Shown here: positions 44,643 to 54,051 of the stretch, in pieces
Layout: the number at the start of each line of letters is the position of its first letter
Numbering within the stretch: the stretch's first letter is position 1
Assembly (NCBI RefSeq): GCF_016907715.1
Contig: NZ_JAFBCM010000001.1
Coordinates: 6,572,001 to 6,636,000 of the forward strand
DNA length: 64,000 nucleotides
Direction: 5' to 3'
Source: Tenggerimyces flavus
GTDB lineage: Bacteria; Actinomycetota; Actinomycetes; Propionibacteriales; Actinopolymorphaceae
Program-made: the position numbers and the translations under genes
The notes under the pieces: model-generated
What the model saw: only the letters and a program-made list of their open reading frames with translations
What the model was told of the DNA's origin: nothing
Database searches by the model: none

Positions 44643-45298
44643 GGACGATTCGCCCTATCCTGATCGCTGCTCTGAGCCTGGCCGTCGGCTGTTCTGGTGC
44701 AGCGGCGCGGGAACGACAGGAAGCAAGCTCACCGTCGTGACCACCACCGAGACCCTCGCAGACCTAGCCCAGCAGGTCGGCGGGGATCGGGTCGAGGTGA
44801 GCTCGCTGGTCCCAGCGGGCGGCGACCCGCACTCGTACGAGCCCACACCAGCCGACGCCGGCCGCGTCGCGAAGGCAGACGTGACGTTCACCAACCACTC
44901 CTGCTCGAGGAACAGTCGCTGATCAAGACCATCGACTCCAACGCCCGCAAGGACGCGCCGAGTGTCTCGCTCGCGGAGGCGTCCGAGAGCTACGGCGCGC
45001 ACGTGATCCCACTGGTGGAGAACATCGGACTCGACGTGCTGTGGCTCGGACTTCGCGTGCAGGGCAAGGGATCCGAGCGCGGCGCGACCCGTACGTCGTC
45101 GGTCCAGCTGTACCCGACGAAGCTCTCCGGACCGGGCGAGCTCGTCGTCTACCTCACCGAGGCGCTCGGCCAGCCAGATGTGTACTTCGACTCCGCGCGG
45201 TGTCCCCCTTTGTTTGGATCGGCGCGGCCGGAGTGGTCGTGGTGGTCTTCGCCGCGATCGCCGCCGCAACGCTGCGGAGAAGGAATGTGGGCCCGTGA
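44639..45298 (+). pseudogene. metal ABC transporter substrate-binding protein, decayed
   Basis: The ATG at 44639 opens a lipoprotein signal peptide (LSLAVGCSG) that runs into a stop at about 44740. The next frame continues KLTVVTTTETLADLAQQVGGDRVEVSSLVPAGGDPHSYEPTP, the N-terminal lobe of ZnuA/TroA-type proteins with its metal-binding His. A third frame then gives LLLEEQSLIKTIDSNARK and a repeat-type region, and a last piece is a membrane helix with LRRRN. At least three frameshifts and a large internal loss make it non-functional. It matches the substrate-binding member of anchored-repeat transporters. Confidence 0.8.
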
Positions 45299-46022
45299 CC
45301 GCGCTCCTCACGCTGCAGAACGTGTCGGTCGAGCTCGGTGGCCGGCTCGCGCTCCGCAACGTCGACCTCAGTATCGACACCGGCGAGCTGGTCGGCATGA
45401 TCGGCCCGAACGGAGCGGGCAAGACCACCTTGCTACGTGCGGTCCTCGGGCTGCTCCCATGCCGAAGCGGCAGCATCAGCCCCGGCGATGAGCGCGTCGG
45501 CTACGTGCCGCAGCGGCACGAGTTCGTCTGGGACTTCCCTATCGACGTGATGAGAACCGTGCTGACTGGCCGCACCCGGCAGATCGGCTGGTTCGGCCGC
45601 CCGGGCAAGGCGAACCGCGAGGCAGTTGACAACGCGCTGGAACGCGTCGGCATGACGGAGCTCCAGGACCGGCCGATCGGCGAGCTCTCCGGTGGCCAAC
45701 GGCAGCGCGTGCTGGTCGCCCGCGCGCTCGCGGTCGAGCCGCGGTTGCTCTTGCTGGACGAGCCGTTCACCGGGCTGGACGTTCCCACGCAGGAGGTCCT
45801 GACCGCGCTACTCCGCGAGCTGCGCGACGAGGCAAGGCTGTGCTGATGACCACGCACGACCTTCCAGCGGCGGCTGAGCTGTGCAGCCGGTTATGCCTGC
45901 TGAACGAGACTGTCATCGCCGAAGGGCCGCCGGACGAGTTGCGTGATCCGGCGATCTGGCTGCGCGCGTTCGGGGTCGCACGGTCCGAGCGGCTGCTGCA
46001 TTCGCTCGGGGTGACGCGGTGA
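45295..46022 (+). pseudogene. metal ABC transporter ATP-binding protein, one frameshift
   Basis: The first 183 residues (45295-45846) are an intact ABC domain: Walker A GPNGAGKTT, signature LSGGQRQRV, Walker B LLLLDEP. The frame then stops after DEARLC. The next frame (45840-46022) continues VLMTTHDL with the H-loop His and the normal C-terminus. A single missing base near 45830 (GAGGCAAG for an expected GAGGGCAAG-type reading) explains the break. A sequencing error is possible for this gene alone, but its three neighbours are also broken. Confidence 0.82.
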
Positions 46023-46435
46023 ACGGGCTCGGCGCGTTCCTCACCGAACCCTGTCAGCAGGTGTTCATGCAACGCGCGTTCCTCGTCGCGATGATGTCCG
46101 CGATCGTGTGCGGCGTGATCGGCAGCCACGTGGTGCTGCGCGGCATGGCGTTCATCGGCGACGCGGTCGCGCACGCTGTGTTCCCGGGCATCGCGATCGC
46201 GTTCGTCCTGCAGACGAGCCTCGTGGTGGGTGGCGTTCTGGCTGGGTTGCTGACGGCGATCGCGGTGGCCGTATTCGCGCAGAACCGACGGCTCAAGGAG
46301 GACACCGTCATCGGCGTGTTCTTCGCGGGTGCGTTCGGTCTCGGCATCGTGATCCTCAGCACGGCACCGGGGTACGGCGGTTCGCTCGACAGGTCGTGGT
46401 CACCGTCGAAGCGACGAAGCGGCAGCGACGTCTGA
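46019..46435 (+). pseudogene. metal ABC transporter permease, truncated
   Basis: The first 125 or so residues match a ZnuB/ABC-3 permease (MQRAFLVAMMSAIVCGVIGSHVV..., EDTVIGVFFAGAFGLGIVILSTAPGYGGSL) with three or four membrane helices. After GSLD the reading becomes unrelated (RSWSPSKRRSGSDV) and stops. A normal permease is about 270-290 residues, so the second half is deleted. It starts with a GTG overlapping the stop of the ATP-binding remnant, the original operon layout. Confidence 0.8.
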
Positions 46436-47163
46436 TCGCCGTATTTGTGGATGCGGAGTCCGTACGCAGCGGAGCCGTACGGACGCTAGACCACACGAAC
46501 CCGGAACGACCGCAAGCCTCCGCCCGCGAGTGGTGCCACACCGCGCTCTGAGACCGAGTTCTCGGAGGGATGCGGACCATGCCTCCGTCTCAATCGGCGA
46601 AACGAACACGACGCAGATCTGAAGCACGGTCTCGACAGACTCCCGGCAGGCATCGTGCTCCGCTGACTCGCGCCATCTTTCTTCGTGCCGGCGGATCGCG
46701 GACACCGAACACGCCGTCGCCAGGACACGGCGGAGGACAGACGGAGGGAACACGTGGCGAACAGGCAGGATCCGACACCCGAATTCGTTGGGGAGCCGGC
46801 TCAAGCGCTTCGCGGCCCCAGCGCCGCCGTCGCCACTGTGATCTGCGGAGTGAAGATCTACGGGGTCATCGACGCCGTGAAGGACCTGATCAACGCAGCG
46901 GCGGACCTCTCCACGATCATGCGGCTCACTCCAGACAGCGGGTATAGCGACCTCGTCGCGGACGAATCCAGCCGGCGCCGCACTCGGTACGAAGCTCCTC
47001 GCCAACTCCAACGATCCGATGTGGAAATGAGATCGGCGCTCAACTCCGCGACGGCCAGATGGGATCGCGGGACATCGTCAGCGCCGCCGATGTGGACATC
47101 GAGGTCCGGCTGGCCATAAGCCGACCGGCCTGTCCACCTGGCGTCCATCACAACAAGGAGACC
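46436..47163. other. gene-poor scar region
   Basis: No intact gene. A GTG-started frame near 46754 gives a short hydrophobic stretch (AVATVICGVKIYGVIDAVKDLINAAADL), and a later frame gives EIGAQLRDGQMGSRDIVSAADVDIEVRLAI. These may be pieces of one lost gene, but I cannot name it. The region lies between the transporter remnants and the MBL hydrolase. Confidence 0.35.
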
Positions 47164-48024
47164 ATGATGACCAGCTCCCAGATCCCGATGAGCGACCCCG
47201 TGCTCATCGCCCCGGAGACATGGCTGATTCCCAACCTGGCCGCCGCTGGACCCAGCCAATTTCTTCCGGTCAACTCGCTGCTCATCCGCGGCAGCGAGCC
47301 GATCATCGTCGATACCGGCGCCCCCATCCATCGCCAACGATGGCTGGACCTGGTCTTTTCCTTGGTCGATCCGGAGGACGTGCGCTGGATCTTTCTGTCA
47401 CACGACGACAGCGACCACATCGGAGGACTCGCGGACGCCTTGGCGATGTGCCCATCGGCGACGATGGTGACCAACTTCTTCGCCACGGAGCGGCTGTCTC
47501 TAGAGCGGTCCCTGCCGATCAAGCGGCTTCGCTGGCTCGAGCCAGGTGACAGCTTCCTCGCCGGAGACCGTCAGATGCGTCTGGTGCTACCACCGATCTT
47601 CGATGGCCCCACCACCCGTGGCCTGTTCGATGAACGCACCGGCGTGTTGTGGGGCGTTGACTCGTTCGCGGCCATGACCACCGGCTCCGTGCACCACCGC
47701 GACGACATACCCGAAGACCTCTACGACGAGTCGTTCGCGCTGCTCAACAGCCTCGTCTCACCGTGGCATCAGTGGCTGGACCCGGCACGCTACCAACGCC
47801 ATGTCGACTCCGTCGCCGACCTGCACCCCGACACCGTCGCCACCGCACACGGGCCGCTGCTGACCGGCGACGCCATCGGCGACGCCTTCAACCGAGTTCG
47901 ATCCATGGCCGCCGCCTCATGCGTGACTCCGCCGGGCCAGTCCGCACTCGACGAGCTCATCGCCGCAATGTCGGTTGACCAAGAGGCCGCACGAACGCAG
48001 TCAACTCCGAGGGCATCGGCGTAG
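47164..48024 (+). CDS. MBL-fold metallo-hydrolase (flavodiiron-like motif)
   Basis: The 286-residue protein has the metal motif H80-X-D82-X-D84-H85 in FLSHDDSDHIGG and a later H in ATAHGP. The H-X-(E/D)-X-D-H form and the opening (NSLLIRGSEPIIVDTG) resemble the beta-lactamase-fold half of flavodiiron proteins and related hydrolases; no flavodoxin domain is present. The ATG has AAGGAGA upstream, and a second ATG follows directly. Its substrate is unknown. No operon partner is visible. Confidence 0.8.
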   Translation: MMTSSQIPMSDPVLIAPETWLIPNLAAAGPSQFLPVNSLLIRGSEPIIVDTGAPIHRQRWLDLVFSLVDPEDVRWIFLSHDDSDHIGGLADALAMCPSATMVTNFFATERLSLERSLPIKRLRWLEPGDSFLAGDRQMRLVLPPIFDGPTTRGLFDERTGVLWGVDSFAAMTTGSVHHRDDIPEDLYDESFALLNSLVSPWHQWLDPARYQRHVDSVADLHPDTVATAHGPLLTGDAIGDAFNRVRSMAAASCVTPPGQSALDELIAAMSVDQEAARTQSTPRASA

Positions 48025-48349
48025 AAGGAGATCGACCGCGCCAGGATTTCTCCATGACCGTCCGTCGCCGCGCAGTCGCCAATGGTGCCATCCCATAAGC
48101 TTCGCGTCCGGCGCGCCCTGGGCAGACCGAACTGCTCTTTGCGGCCGTGGTGTGGGATATTCGCGGCTAGTCATGGGATGGCAAGGTCGATCGAGACGGC
48201 CAGGACAGCGCCGCCACGTGCCCGCCGTCAAAGCGCAGTCGATCCCCCCGGGGCAGTGTGCCTAGCAGGATCAGTCGAGTCAACGGTCCGGGCGCACCCG
48301 TAGCCCGCCGCGCGCTCACGGCTCCGGGTAGGTGCGGCATGATCCGAGC
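48025..48349. other. intergenic, nothing recognised
   Basis: About 325 bases between the MBL hydrolase and the VOC gene. No convincing gene, RNA or repeat was seen. Confidence 0.4.
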
Positions 48350-48730
48350 ATGCGCTCTCGAACAGAAGGCATGTGGTGGGGAACAGCTATCGAAGCGCCC
48401 GACCCTGGAGGCTTGGCGAGGTTCTACTCAGCACTTCTCGGGTGGCCCGTCGGTCACGAGGAGCCAAGGACGGCGATACTCGCGGCTCCCGAGGGATCGA
48501 TCTACATCGTGTTTCAGCAGGCGACTGACTACCAACCCCCCGTATGGCCGCCCATCCAGGGGAAGCAGCGTCCGATGATGCACTTCGACTTCCAGGTCGG
48601 GGACCTCGACTCCGCCGTCGCTGACGCGGTCGCCCTGGGAGCCACCGTGGCCGCCGTACAGCCGCAGGAGAACGTCCGCGTCCTCTTCGACCCAGCCGGG
48701 CACCCGTTCTGCGTGTGCCGAGACGACTGA
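48350..48730 (+). CDS. VOC-family (glyoxalase/bleomycin-resistance fold) protein
   Basis: The 126-residue protein has the beta-alpha-beta-beta-beta vicinal oxygen chelate fold. It starts with W-G-T-A-I-E-A-P-D-P and F-Y-S-A-L-L-G-W-P-V, and ends with VLFDPAGHPFCVCRD. Only some usual metal ligands are visible (H in MMHFDF, H near DPAGHPF), so activity is uncertain. An upstream GTG at 48332 could add six residues. It stands alone, converging on the lactonase gene. Confidence 0.8.
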   Translation: MRSRTEGMWWGTAIEAPDPGGLARFYSALLGWPVGHEEPRTAILAAPEGSIYIVFQQATDYQPPVWPPIQGKQRPMMHFDFQVGDLDSAVADAVALGATVAAVQPQENVRVLFDPAGHPFCVCRDD

Positions 48731-48761
48731 TCACCACCCGCGAGACCACGCTAACGACCCG

Positions 48762-49622
48762 TCAGCCGGCGAAGGGGAGGGCCTCGAGGCCGCGCACTCC
48801 GGTGGAAGCACGGAAGATGCTGCCTGCCTCGGGTTGGTCGGTCTCGGCGAGGCCATCGCGAGACGTGGTGATGTAGAGCTCGTCGAGGTTCGCCCCACCG
48901 AACGTGCAGGCGGTGATGTTGCTTACGGGTAGCTCGACGACTCCGTCGAGCTGACCGGCCGGCGAGTAGCGACGCACTGCCGAGCCTCCGAACAAGGCGA
49001 CCCACAGGTAGCCCTCGCCGTCGATCGTCATCCCGTCCGGACCGCCCTCCCCCGCCGGGATCTCCACCACCATGCGCCTGCTCTCCACAACGAGGCCGAC
49101 GTCAGGCTCGTAGTCGAAGACGTCCACCCGCCGCGTCGGGGTGTCGATGTAGTACGCGAGACTTCCGTCCGGACTCCAGGCCAGGCCGTTCGAGATCGTG
49201 ACGCCTTCGAAGACCACCGAAGTCGAACGATCCGCGTCGAGGCGGTATAGCGCACCCGCGCCCGGTGTGGTGTCGTACGCCATGGATCCGCAATAGAAAC
49301 GTCCGTCCGGGTCAGTCCCACCGTCGTTCATCCGGACCAGCTTGCTCGTCCACAGCTGCTCGAGCCGCTCGATCGAGCCGTCCTTGCCCACCAGGACAAA
49401 CCCCCGCTCGACCGCAACCACCATCCCCCCAGAGACGCGGGGACGGATCGCCGCGGCAATGTCGTCCAAGTGCAGCCGGGCAACGCTTCCAGACGGAAGG
49501 TCGACGGTCAGGACGTCGCCCGCGAGCATGTCCACGAGTCTGAGTCCGCCCCAGTCCTCGTGCCAGACGGGCCCCTCCCCGTGGAACGAGATCGGTGACG
49601 TGACCTGTTCGACAGCAGCCAT
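48762..49622 (-). CDS. SMP-30/gluconolactonase-family lactonase
   Basis: The 286-residue six-bladed propeller of the SMP-30/LRE family has GEGPVWHE with the metal Glu, then NDGGTDPDGRF, TISNGLAWSPDG and GGPDGMTID, where the metal and catalytic Asn/Asp lie. It hydrolyses sugar lactones to acids. It is the last gene on the minus strand in the sugar-import unit, 57 bases after the GntR gene, so it fits oxidative breakdown of the imported sugar. Confidence 0.88.
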   Translation of the reverse strand: MAAVEQVTSPISFHGEGPVWHEDWGGLRLVDMLAGDVLTVDLPSGSVARLHLDDIAAAIRPRVSGGMVVAVERGFVLVGKDGSIERLEQLWTSKLVRMNDGGTDPDGRFYCGSMAYDTTPGAGALYRLDADRSTSVVFEGVTISNGLAWSPDGSLAYYIDTPTRRVDVFDYEPDVGLVVESRRMVVEIPAGEGGPDGMTIDGEGYLWVALFGGSAVRRYSPAGQLDGVVELPVSNITACTFGGANLDELYITTSRDGLAETDQPEAGSIFRASTGVRGLEALPFAG

Positions 49623-49679
49623 GCGTGGGTTCTCCTTGGTCCAGAGTCGACAAAGACCAAGTGCGGCGCGACGACTAGA

Positions 49680-50345
49680 TCAGGTGGACCACATGAGCTC
49701 GGCGTTCTTCATGCCTTCCGCCAACGACTTGAGGGTCGCCTTCTCGGCGGCATCCGCCTTGCCAGCCGCGATCGCCGTGACGAGCGGACGGTGGGCCGAC
49801 ATGATCTGGGTCTTGTTGCTTTGCTCGTTGGTCAATGTCAGCAGCGTTTGGATGATGCCTGACAGCGGCTCCCAGGTCGCCAACAATCGGCGGTGGTGAG
49901 CAGCGATCATGACTTCACGGTGGAACGCGATGTCAACGGCAGCGATGGACTCGGAGTCGCCGATCTTCGCCGCCTCATCGAACTGCTTGATGATGCGCCG
50001 CAGGTTGGTGATGTTCTCCGGTACGGCGGCCTTGGCTGCGAGCTGTGCGCCGCGGACCTCGAGGACGGCTCGCACCTCGTACAGCTCACGGATGTCGTCG
50101 AGCGTCATGCCGACAACGAATGCGCCGCGTCTCGGCTCGTTCTGGATCAGCCCCTCGTGCGACAGCCTGATCAGCGCCTCCCGCACCGGGACGCGGCTCA
50201 CGCCGAACCGCCGGGCAAGTGGAAGCTCCCGCAGATGCTCGCCGGGCTTCAGCTCACGGCTGACGATCGCGTAGCGCAACCTGGACGCGACGAGCTGCCA
50301 GAGGTCGGCACGTTCCACCGTGTCGGGCGCGAACTCGGACATCAT
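49680..50345 (-). CDS. GntR/FCD-type transcriptional regulator
   Basis: The 221-residue protein has an N-terminal winged helix (about 15-80: LARRFGVSRVPVREALIRLSHEGLI) and an FCD ligand domain (about 90-210) with metal-site His residues (AFHREVM, SAHRPLV). Proteins of this family usually repress sugar-acid or uronate genes until a ligand binds. A CAGTATACAG site at 50410 sits 65 bases upstream of its start and probably gives autoregulation. It likely controls the import and catabolic genes to its right. Confidence 0.88.
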   Translation of the reverse strand: MMSEFAPDTVERADLWQLVASRLRYAIVSRELKPGEHLRELPLARRFGVSRVPVREALIRLSHEGLIQNEPRRGAFVVGMTLDDIRELYEVRAVLEVRGAQLAAKAAVPENITNLRRIIKQFDEAAKIGDSESIAAVDIAFHREVMIAAHHRRLLATWEPLSGIIQTLLTLTNEQSNKTQIMSAHRPLVTAIAAGKADAAEKATLKSLAEGMKNAELMWST

Positions 50346-50409
50346 CGCTCCCTCCCGTCAGTCGAGCCGTCACGTGGCCGGCGGCGCCCCCTCCCGGGAA
50401 CGTGTCAGT

Positions 50410-50419
50410 CAGTATACAG
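50410..50419 (+). promoter_or_regulatory. candidate GntR operator 1 (CAGTATACAG)
   Basis: A near-palindrome around GTATAC in front of the GntR gene at 50345, in the gap after the permease gene. It is one of five such sites. Confidence 0.55.
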
Positions 50420-50470
50420 ACGTCAGACTTGCCCATGATGGAGGTGCGCGTCCACACTCACTTGGGTGTC

Positions 50471-51388
50471 TCACCCTTGGATCCCGCTCACGATCAGCCC
50501 ACGCAGGAAGTACCGCTGGGTGAAGAAGAAGATGACGATGGGAACAAGTGTGATCAAGGTCGCTACGGCCATGATCTCGTTGAAGGGGTGCGGTTTGTAT
50601 CCCAGCCCGGACTGCTGCGTCTGCTGCCAGGCCTGCAGGCTCAGGGCGAGCGTGTACTTCGCCTGATCCGTCAGATAGATGAGCGGGCCGAAGTAGTCGT
50701 TCCACTGCTCGGTGAACGTGAAGATGGCCAACGCAGCAAGGGCGGGCTTGGACTGCGGCAGGATGATGTGCCAGAAGATTCTCAGGCGGCCGCAGCCATC
50801 CACCATCGCCGCATCGTCGTACTCCTTGGGAATACTCAGGTAGAACTGGCGCATCATGAAGATGAAGAACGCCGACCCCACGCCGAAGAACGACGGAACC
50901 GTCAACGGCAGGAAGGTGTTGAGCCAGCCCAGGTCGCGGAAGATCAGGTACTGCGGAATGAGCGTCACGTAGTAGGGCAGCATCATCGTCCCCAACACAA
51001 GAACGAAGAGTACGTTCCTTCCTGGGAACCGCAGGCGTGCGAACGCGTAGGCGACCAGTGGCACGCTCACGAGGCGACCGATCTCCACCGCCACCAGGAT
51101 GATCAGTGTATTACTGAGGCCCTGGGCGAACGGGAACGCGGACAGGACCTTCCCGTAGTTTCCCCACTCGAACGATGACGGAATGAGGTCCGGCGGAAAC
51201 AGCAGGACGTCGGTCTCCGGCTTCAGCGACGTCGACACGAGCCAGTAGAACGGGAACGCGAACATCAGCGCGCCACCGATCAGCAGGACATAGAGCAGCA
51301 CGCGCCAGGTGACGCTGCGCCCGCGAACATTGCGTTCGACGATCCGCTCCGGGTCATCGACCTGCGGCCGAGCACTGAGAACGGCCAT
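50471..51388 (-). CDS. carbohydrate ABC transporter permease (MalG-type)
   Basis: The 305-residue inner-membrane permease has six predicted helices and the EAA-type loop EYDDAAMVDGCGRLRIFWHIILPQSKPAL characteristic of CUT1 sugar importers. It follows the first permease after 3 bases and forms the channel with it. No ATPase gene is present in the locus, so a shared MsiK-like ATPase encoded elsewhere is likely, as is common in actinomycetes. Confidence 0.92.
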   Translation of the reverse strand: MAVLSARPQVDDPERIVERNVRGRSVTWRVLLYVLLIGGALMFAFPFYWLVSTSLKPETDVLLFPPDLIPSSFEWGNYGKVLSAFPFAQGLSNTLIILVAVEIGRLVSVPLVAYAFARLRFPGRNVLFVLVLGTMMLPYYVTLIPQYLIFRDLGWLNTFLPLTVPSFFGVGSAFFIFMMRQFYLSIPKEYDDAAMVDGCGRLRIFWHIILPQSKPALAALAIFTFTEQWNDYFGPLIYLTDQAKYTLALSLQAWQQTQQSGLGYKPHPFNEIMAVATLITLVPIVIFFFTQRYFLRGLIVSGIQG

Positions 51389-51391
51389 GAC

Positions 51392-52348
51392 CTACCGACC
51401 CCCGTACTCGTAGTAGACGGCTCGCCGCGCCACCAGCAACGTCACGAGCGTCAGCACCATCATGATCAGAACGAGCACCCATGCGAGAGCCGACGCGTAA
51501 CCCATCTGGAAGTCCTGCCATCCGTTCCGGTACAGGTAGAGCACGTAGAAGAGCGACGCGTTGTTCGGACCTCCGTTGGTGACGATGTAGCCGGCCGTGA
51601 AGATCTGGAACGACGCGATCAGCCCGGTGACGAACTGGAACAGGATGACCGGCGAGGTCATCGGGATGCTGATGTGGATCAGGCGATGCCACGCGTTGGC
51701 ACCGTCGATCTCCGCCGCGTCGTACAACGTGCTGGGTACTTGTTGGAGCGCGGCGAGGTAGAGGATCATCCCACCACCCGCGCCCCACAGCGTCATGATG
51801 ACGAACGCCGGGAGTACCCACTCCTCCGAGGCGAACCACTGCGGACCTTCGACACCGAACTGCCGCAGCACTCCGTTCACCAACCCGTACTGGCCGTTGA
51901 AGATCCAGGACCAGAGGAAGGCACCGGCGATCGCCGGCACGAGCGACGGCAGGAAGTACGCCGTACGCCACACCCGGAGCCATCGCACCCGCTGGTTCAG
52001 GAGCATCGCGATCGCGTAGCCGATGACAACGCTTCCCGGCACGGCGAAGGCCGAGTAGACGGCTGTGACTCGCAGCGACTTCCAGAAGAGCTCGTCCTCC
52101 AGCAGGTCCCGGTAGTTGTCGAGGCCTGCCCAGGTAGGTCCGCCGAGGATCGGGTAGTGCGTGAACGAGTAGTACCCCGAAATGATGAGCGGATAGGCCG
52201 TGAACACGACGAACCCGATAAGCCACGGAAGGATGCACAGATAGGCGATCCCCACCTCACGACGGGACATCGGATGCTGCCACCAGTGGCGCCGCGGCGT
52301 GCTGCGAACAGGGCCGTCACGCTTCACCTGAGGTGTGGTCGCAACCAT
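51392..52348 (-). CDS. carbohydrate ABC transporter permease (MalF-type)
   Basis: This 318-residue permease has six helices and the EAA loop (LYDAAEIDGANAWHRLIHISIPMTSPV). It is the MalF/UgpA-type partner of the permease at 50471. It lies 24 bases after the binding-protein gene in the same unit. Confidence 0.92.
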   Translation of the reverse strand: MVATTPQVKRDGPVRSTPRRHWWQHPMSRREVGIAYLCILPWLIGFVVFTAYPLIISGYYSFTHYPILGGPTWAGLDNYRDLLEDELFWKSLRVTAVYSAFAVPGSVVIGYAIAMLLNQRVRWLRVWRTAYFLPSLVPAIAGAFLWSWIFNGQYGLVNGVLRQFGVEGPQWFASEEWVLPAFVIMTLWGAGGGMILYLAALQQVPSTLYDAAEIDGANAWHRLIHISIPMTSPVILFQFVTGLIASFQIFTAGYIVTNGGPNNASLFYVLYLYRNGWQDFQMGYASALAWVLVLIMMVLTLVTLLVARRAVYYEYGGR

Positions 52349-52372
52349 GCGTTCCTCCGCATCTAGCCGTGT

Positions 52373-53746
52373 CTACTCCCCCGCCGCACGCCGACCGTCG
52401 TCGATCTCCTTGTCCACGCGCTGTTTCGCTTCGGTCAGCGCGTCCTTGGCCGTCGCCTTGCCCAGGATGATCTGGTCGAGCGCTGACTCGATCGCGTTCT
52501 GCGTCGCCGTGCTGGCGTAGCGGCCGAACCACCGCGGGTAGACGGTAACGTTCTCCGCGTTGGCGGGGAGCGGCGACATTCCCTTGATTCGCGAGAGGTT
52601 GATCAGCGCGATCGTCTTCGGAGTTCCCTCCGGCGACGCGTCGACGATCGGCAGCGGATCGTAGGAGGGAACGGAGCTGAACTGGAGGAACTTGGTCCGC
52701 ACCTCAGTGTTCGTGGTGAACGTGATCGCCCAGTCGAGCGCGGCTTCCTGGAACTTCGACTGCGCGTTGACGCACAGCGAGCCTCCACCGAAACAGTGGA
52801 CCTTGCGGTTCGCATACGGCAGGTGGAAATACGACATCGGGAAGTTGTTCTCCTCGGGGTACGCACTCGGAGTCGACAGCTGGAGGGTGGCGACGCATCG
52901 CTTGGCCAGATACGTACCGCCACGGACCGAAGTCTCGGTGCCGGTAGGAACCGCGACCTTGTGCTTGACGAACAGGTCCGCGATCTGCTGCGCCGCACCG
53001 ATGGCGGGCTCGGAGTCGAGCATCGACTTCGACTCGCCGTAGTTCCAGTCGTCGTCGTAGAGCGTTCCGCCGAGGTCGTACAGGAGCGTGACGAAGAAGG
53101 ACGCGTTCGTCGGAACGCTGCCCAGCCCGTACTGCTCGACGACGCCGTTGCGGCCGACCTTCGTCCCGGCCTTGAGCCAGTCGACGAACGTGTCCCACTT
53201 CCAGGTGTCGAAGGTCGGACTGCCCCACACCGGCATGTCCTCCGCGATGCCACTTTCCTCGGCCATGCCCTTGTTCACCATCACGATGAAGTCCTGGGCG
53301 GTATACAGCGACAGGCTGGAGATCTTGCCCTCGAAGCCCGACTCCTTCGCCTGGTCGACATTCCACTTGCTCATGTCGATCTTTCGCTCTTTCAGCCGCT
53401 CGTCGAACGGAACGTAGAGCTGCTCGTGCGGGAAGAGGTTTCCGTTCCAGTACGCGTCGATCAGGAACAGGTCCGGAGCCGTACCACTCGCGAGCTGAGT
53501 GAAGATCTTCTCCGGTGCATAGGAGTACACCTGATGCGCGATCTTGATGCCCGTTTCCTTCTCCATGGTTGGGAAGTAGTTGTCGAACTGCCCACCCCAC
53601 CAGTCGCTCAGTCCCAGCGTCGACGGCTTCTTCGCGGTTCCGCTCTCCGGCGAGTTGCCGCACGAAGCGAGAAACGCTGCCGCGGAGGTCGCGGCACCGG
53701 CAATCAACATCTGCCGCCGGCTCAGTGTCGGGTTGAAGGTGGACAT
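52373..53746 (-). CDS. sugar ABC transporter substrate-binding lipoprotein
   Basis: The 457-residue family 1 extracellular solute-binding protein has an N-terminus with twin arginines (LSRRQMLIAG) and a lipobox LASC, so it is probably exported, perhaps by Tat, and lipid-anchored outside the membrane. The body reads as a large two-lobed sugar binder. It is the first gene of the import operon. A perfect CAGTATACTG palindrome lies about 220 bases upstream at 53970. Confidence 0.92.
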   Translation of the reverse strand: MSTFNPTLSRRQMLIAGAATSAAAFLASCGNSPESGTAKKPSTLGLSDWWGGQFDNYFPTMEKETGIKIAHQVYSYAPEKIFTQLASGTAPDLFLIDAYWNGNLFPHEQLYVPFDERLKERKIDMSKWNVDQAKESGFEGKISSLSLYTAQDFIVMVNKGMAEESGIAEDMPVWGSPTFDTWKWDTFVDWLKAGTKVGRNGVVEQYGLGSVPTNASFFVTLLYDLGGTLYDDDWNYGESKSMLDSEPAIGAAQQIADLFVKHKVAVPTGTETSVRGGTYLAKRCVATLQLSTPSAYPEENNFPMSYFHLPYANRKVHCFGGGSLCVNAQSKFQEAALDWAITFTTNTEVRTKFLQFSSVPSYDPLPIVDASPEGTPKTIALINLSRIKGMSPLPANAENVTVYPRWFGRYASTATQNAIESALDQIILGKATAKDALTEAKQRVDKEIDDGRRAAGE

Positions 53747-53969
53747 CGAACCTCCTGGAAGTTCCCGACGGGCTTGGCTCTGTGTCTACCATGCCTCGTT
53801 GGATCTGATCACGGAATTGCCGAACTCTCAGCTGCGCTCGATGCGGCTGAATGACTCTCGTCGAATGTGGGTTCGGTGCCCGGCACACGAACGTGCGGCC
53901 CGTCTCCCAGCGATCACTTGTCAGCCGTGGCGGGTCAGCCTCGCAACGCCTGAGTGATCCTATTGGTTA

Positions 53970-53979
53970 CAGTATACTG
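53970..53979 (+). promoter_or_regulatory. candidate GntR operator 2 (CAGTATACTG)
   Basis: A perfect 10-bp palindrome in the roughly 305-base gap between the aldolase stop (54052) and the binding-protein start (53746), the promoter region of the importer. The rest of this gap holds no gene. Confidence 0.6.
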
Positions 53980-54051
53980 CCGCCGATCATAGTGACGATG
54001 CCGTGGAACGTCAACGTTAACGCCCGCGTTATGCGTTCGTAATGGTCTTCG

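Noticed and set aside
53301-53306. GTATAC inside the sugar-binding protein gene
   Set aside because: Coding position with only partial arms; the promoter copy at 53970 explains control of this operon better.
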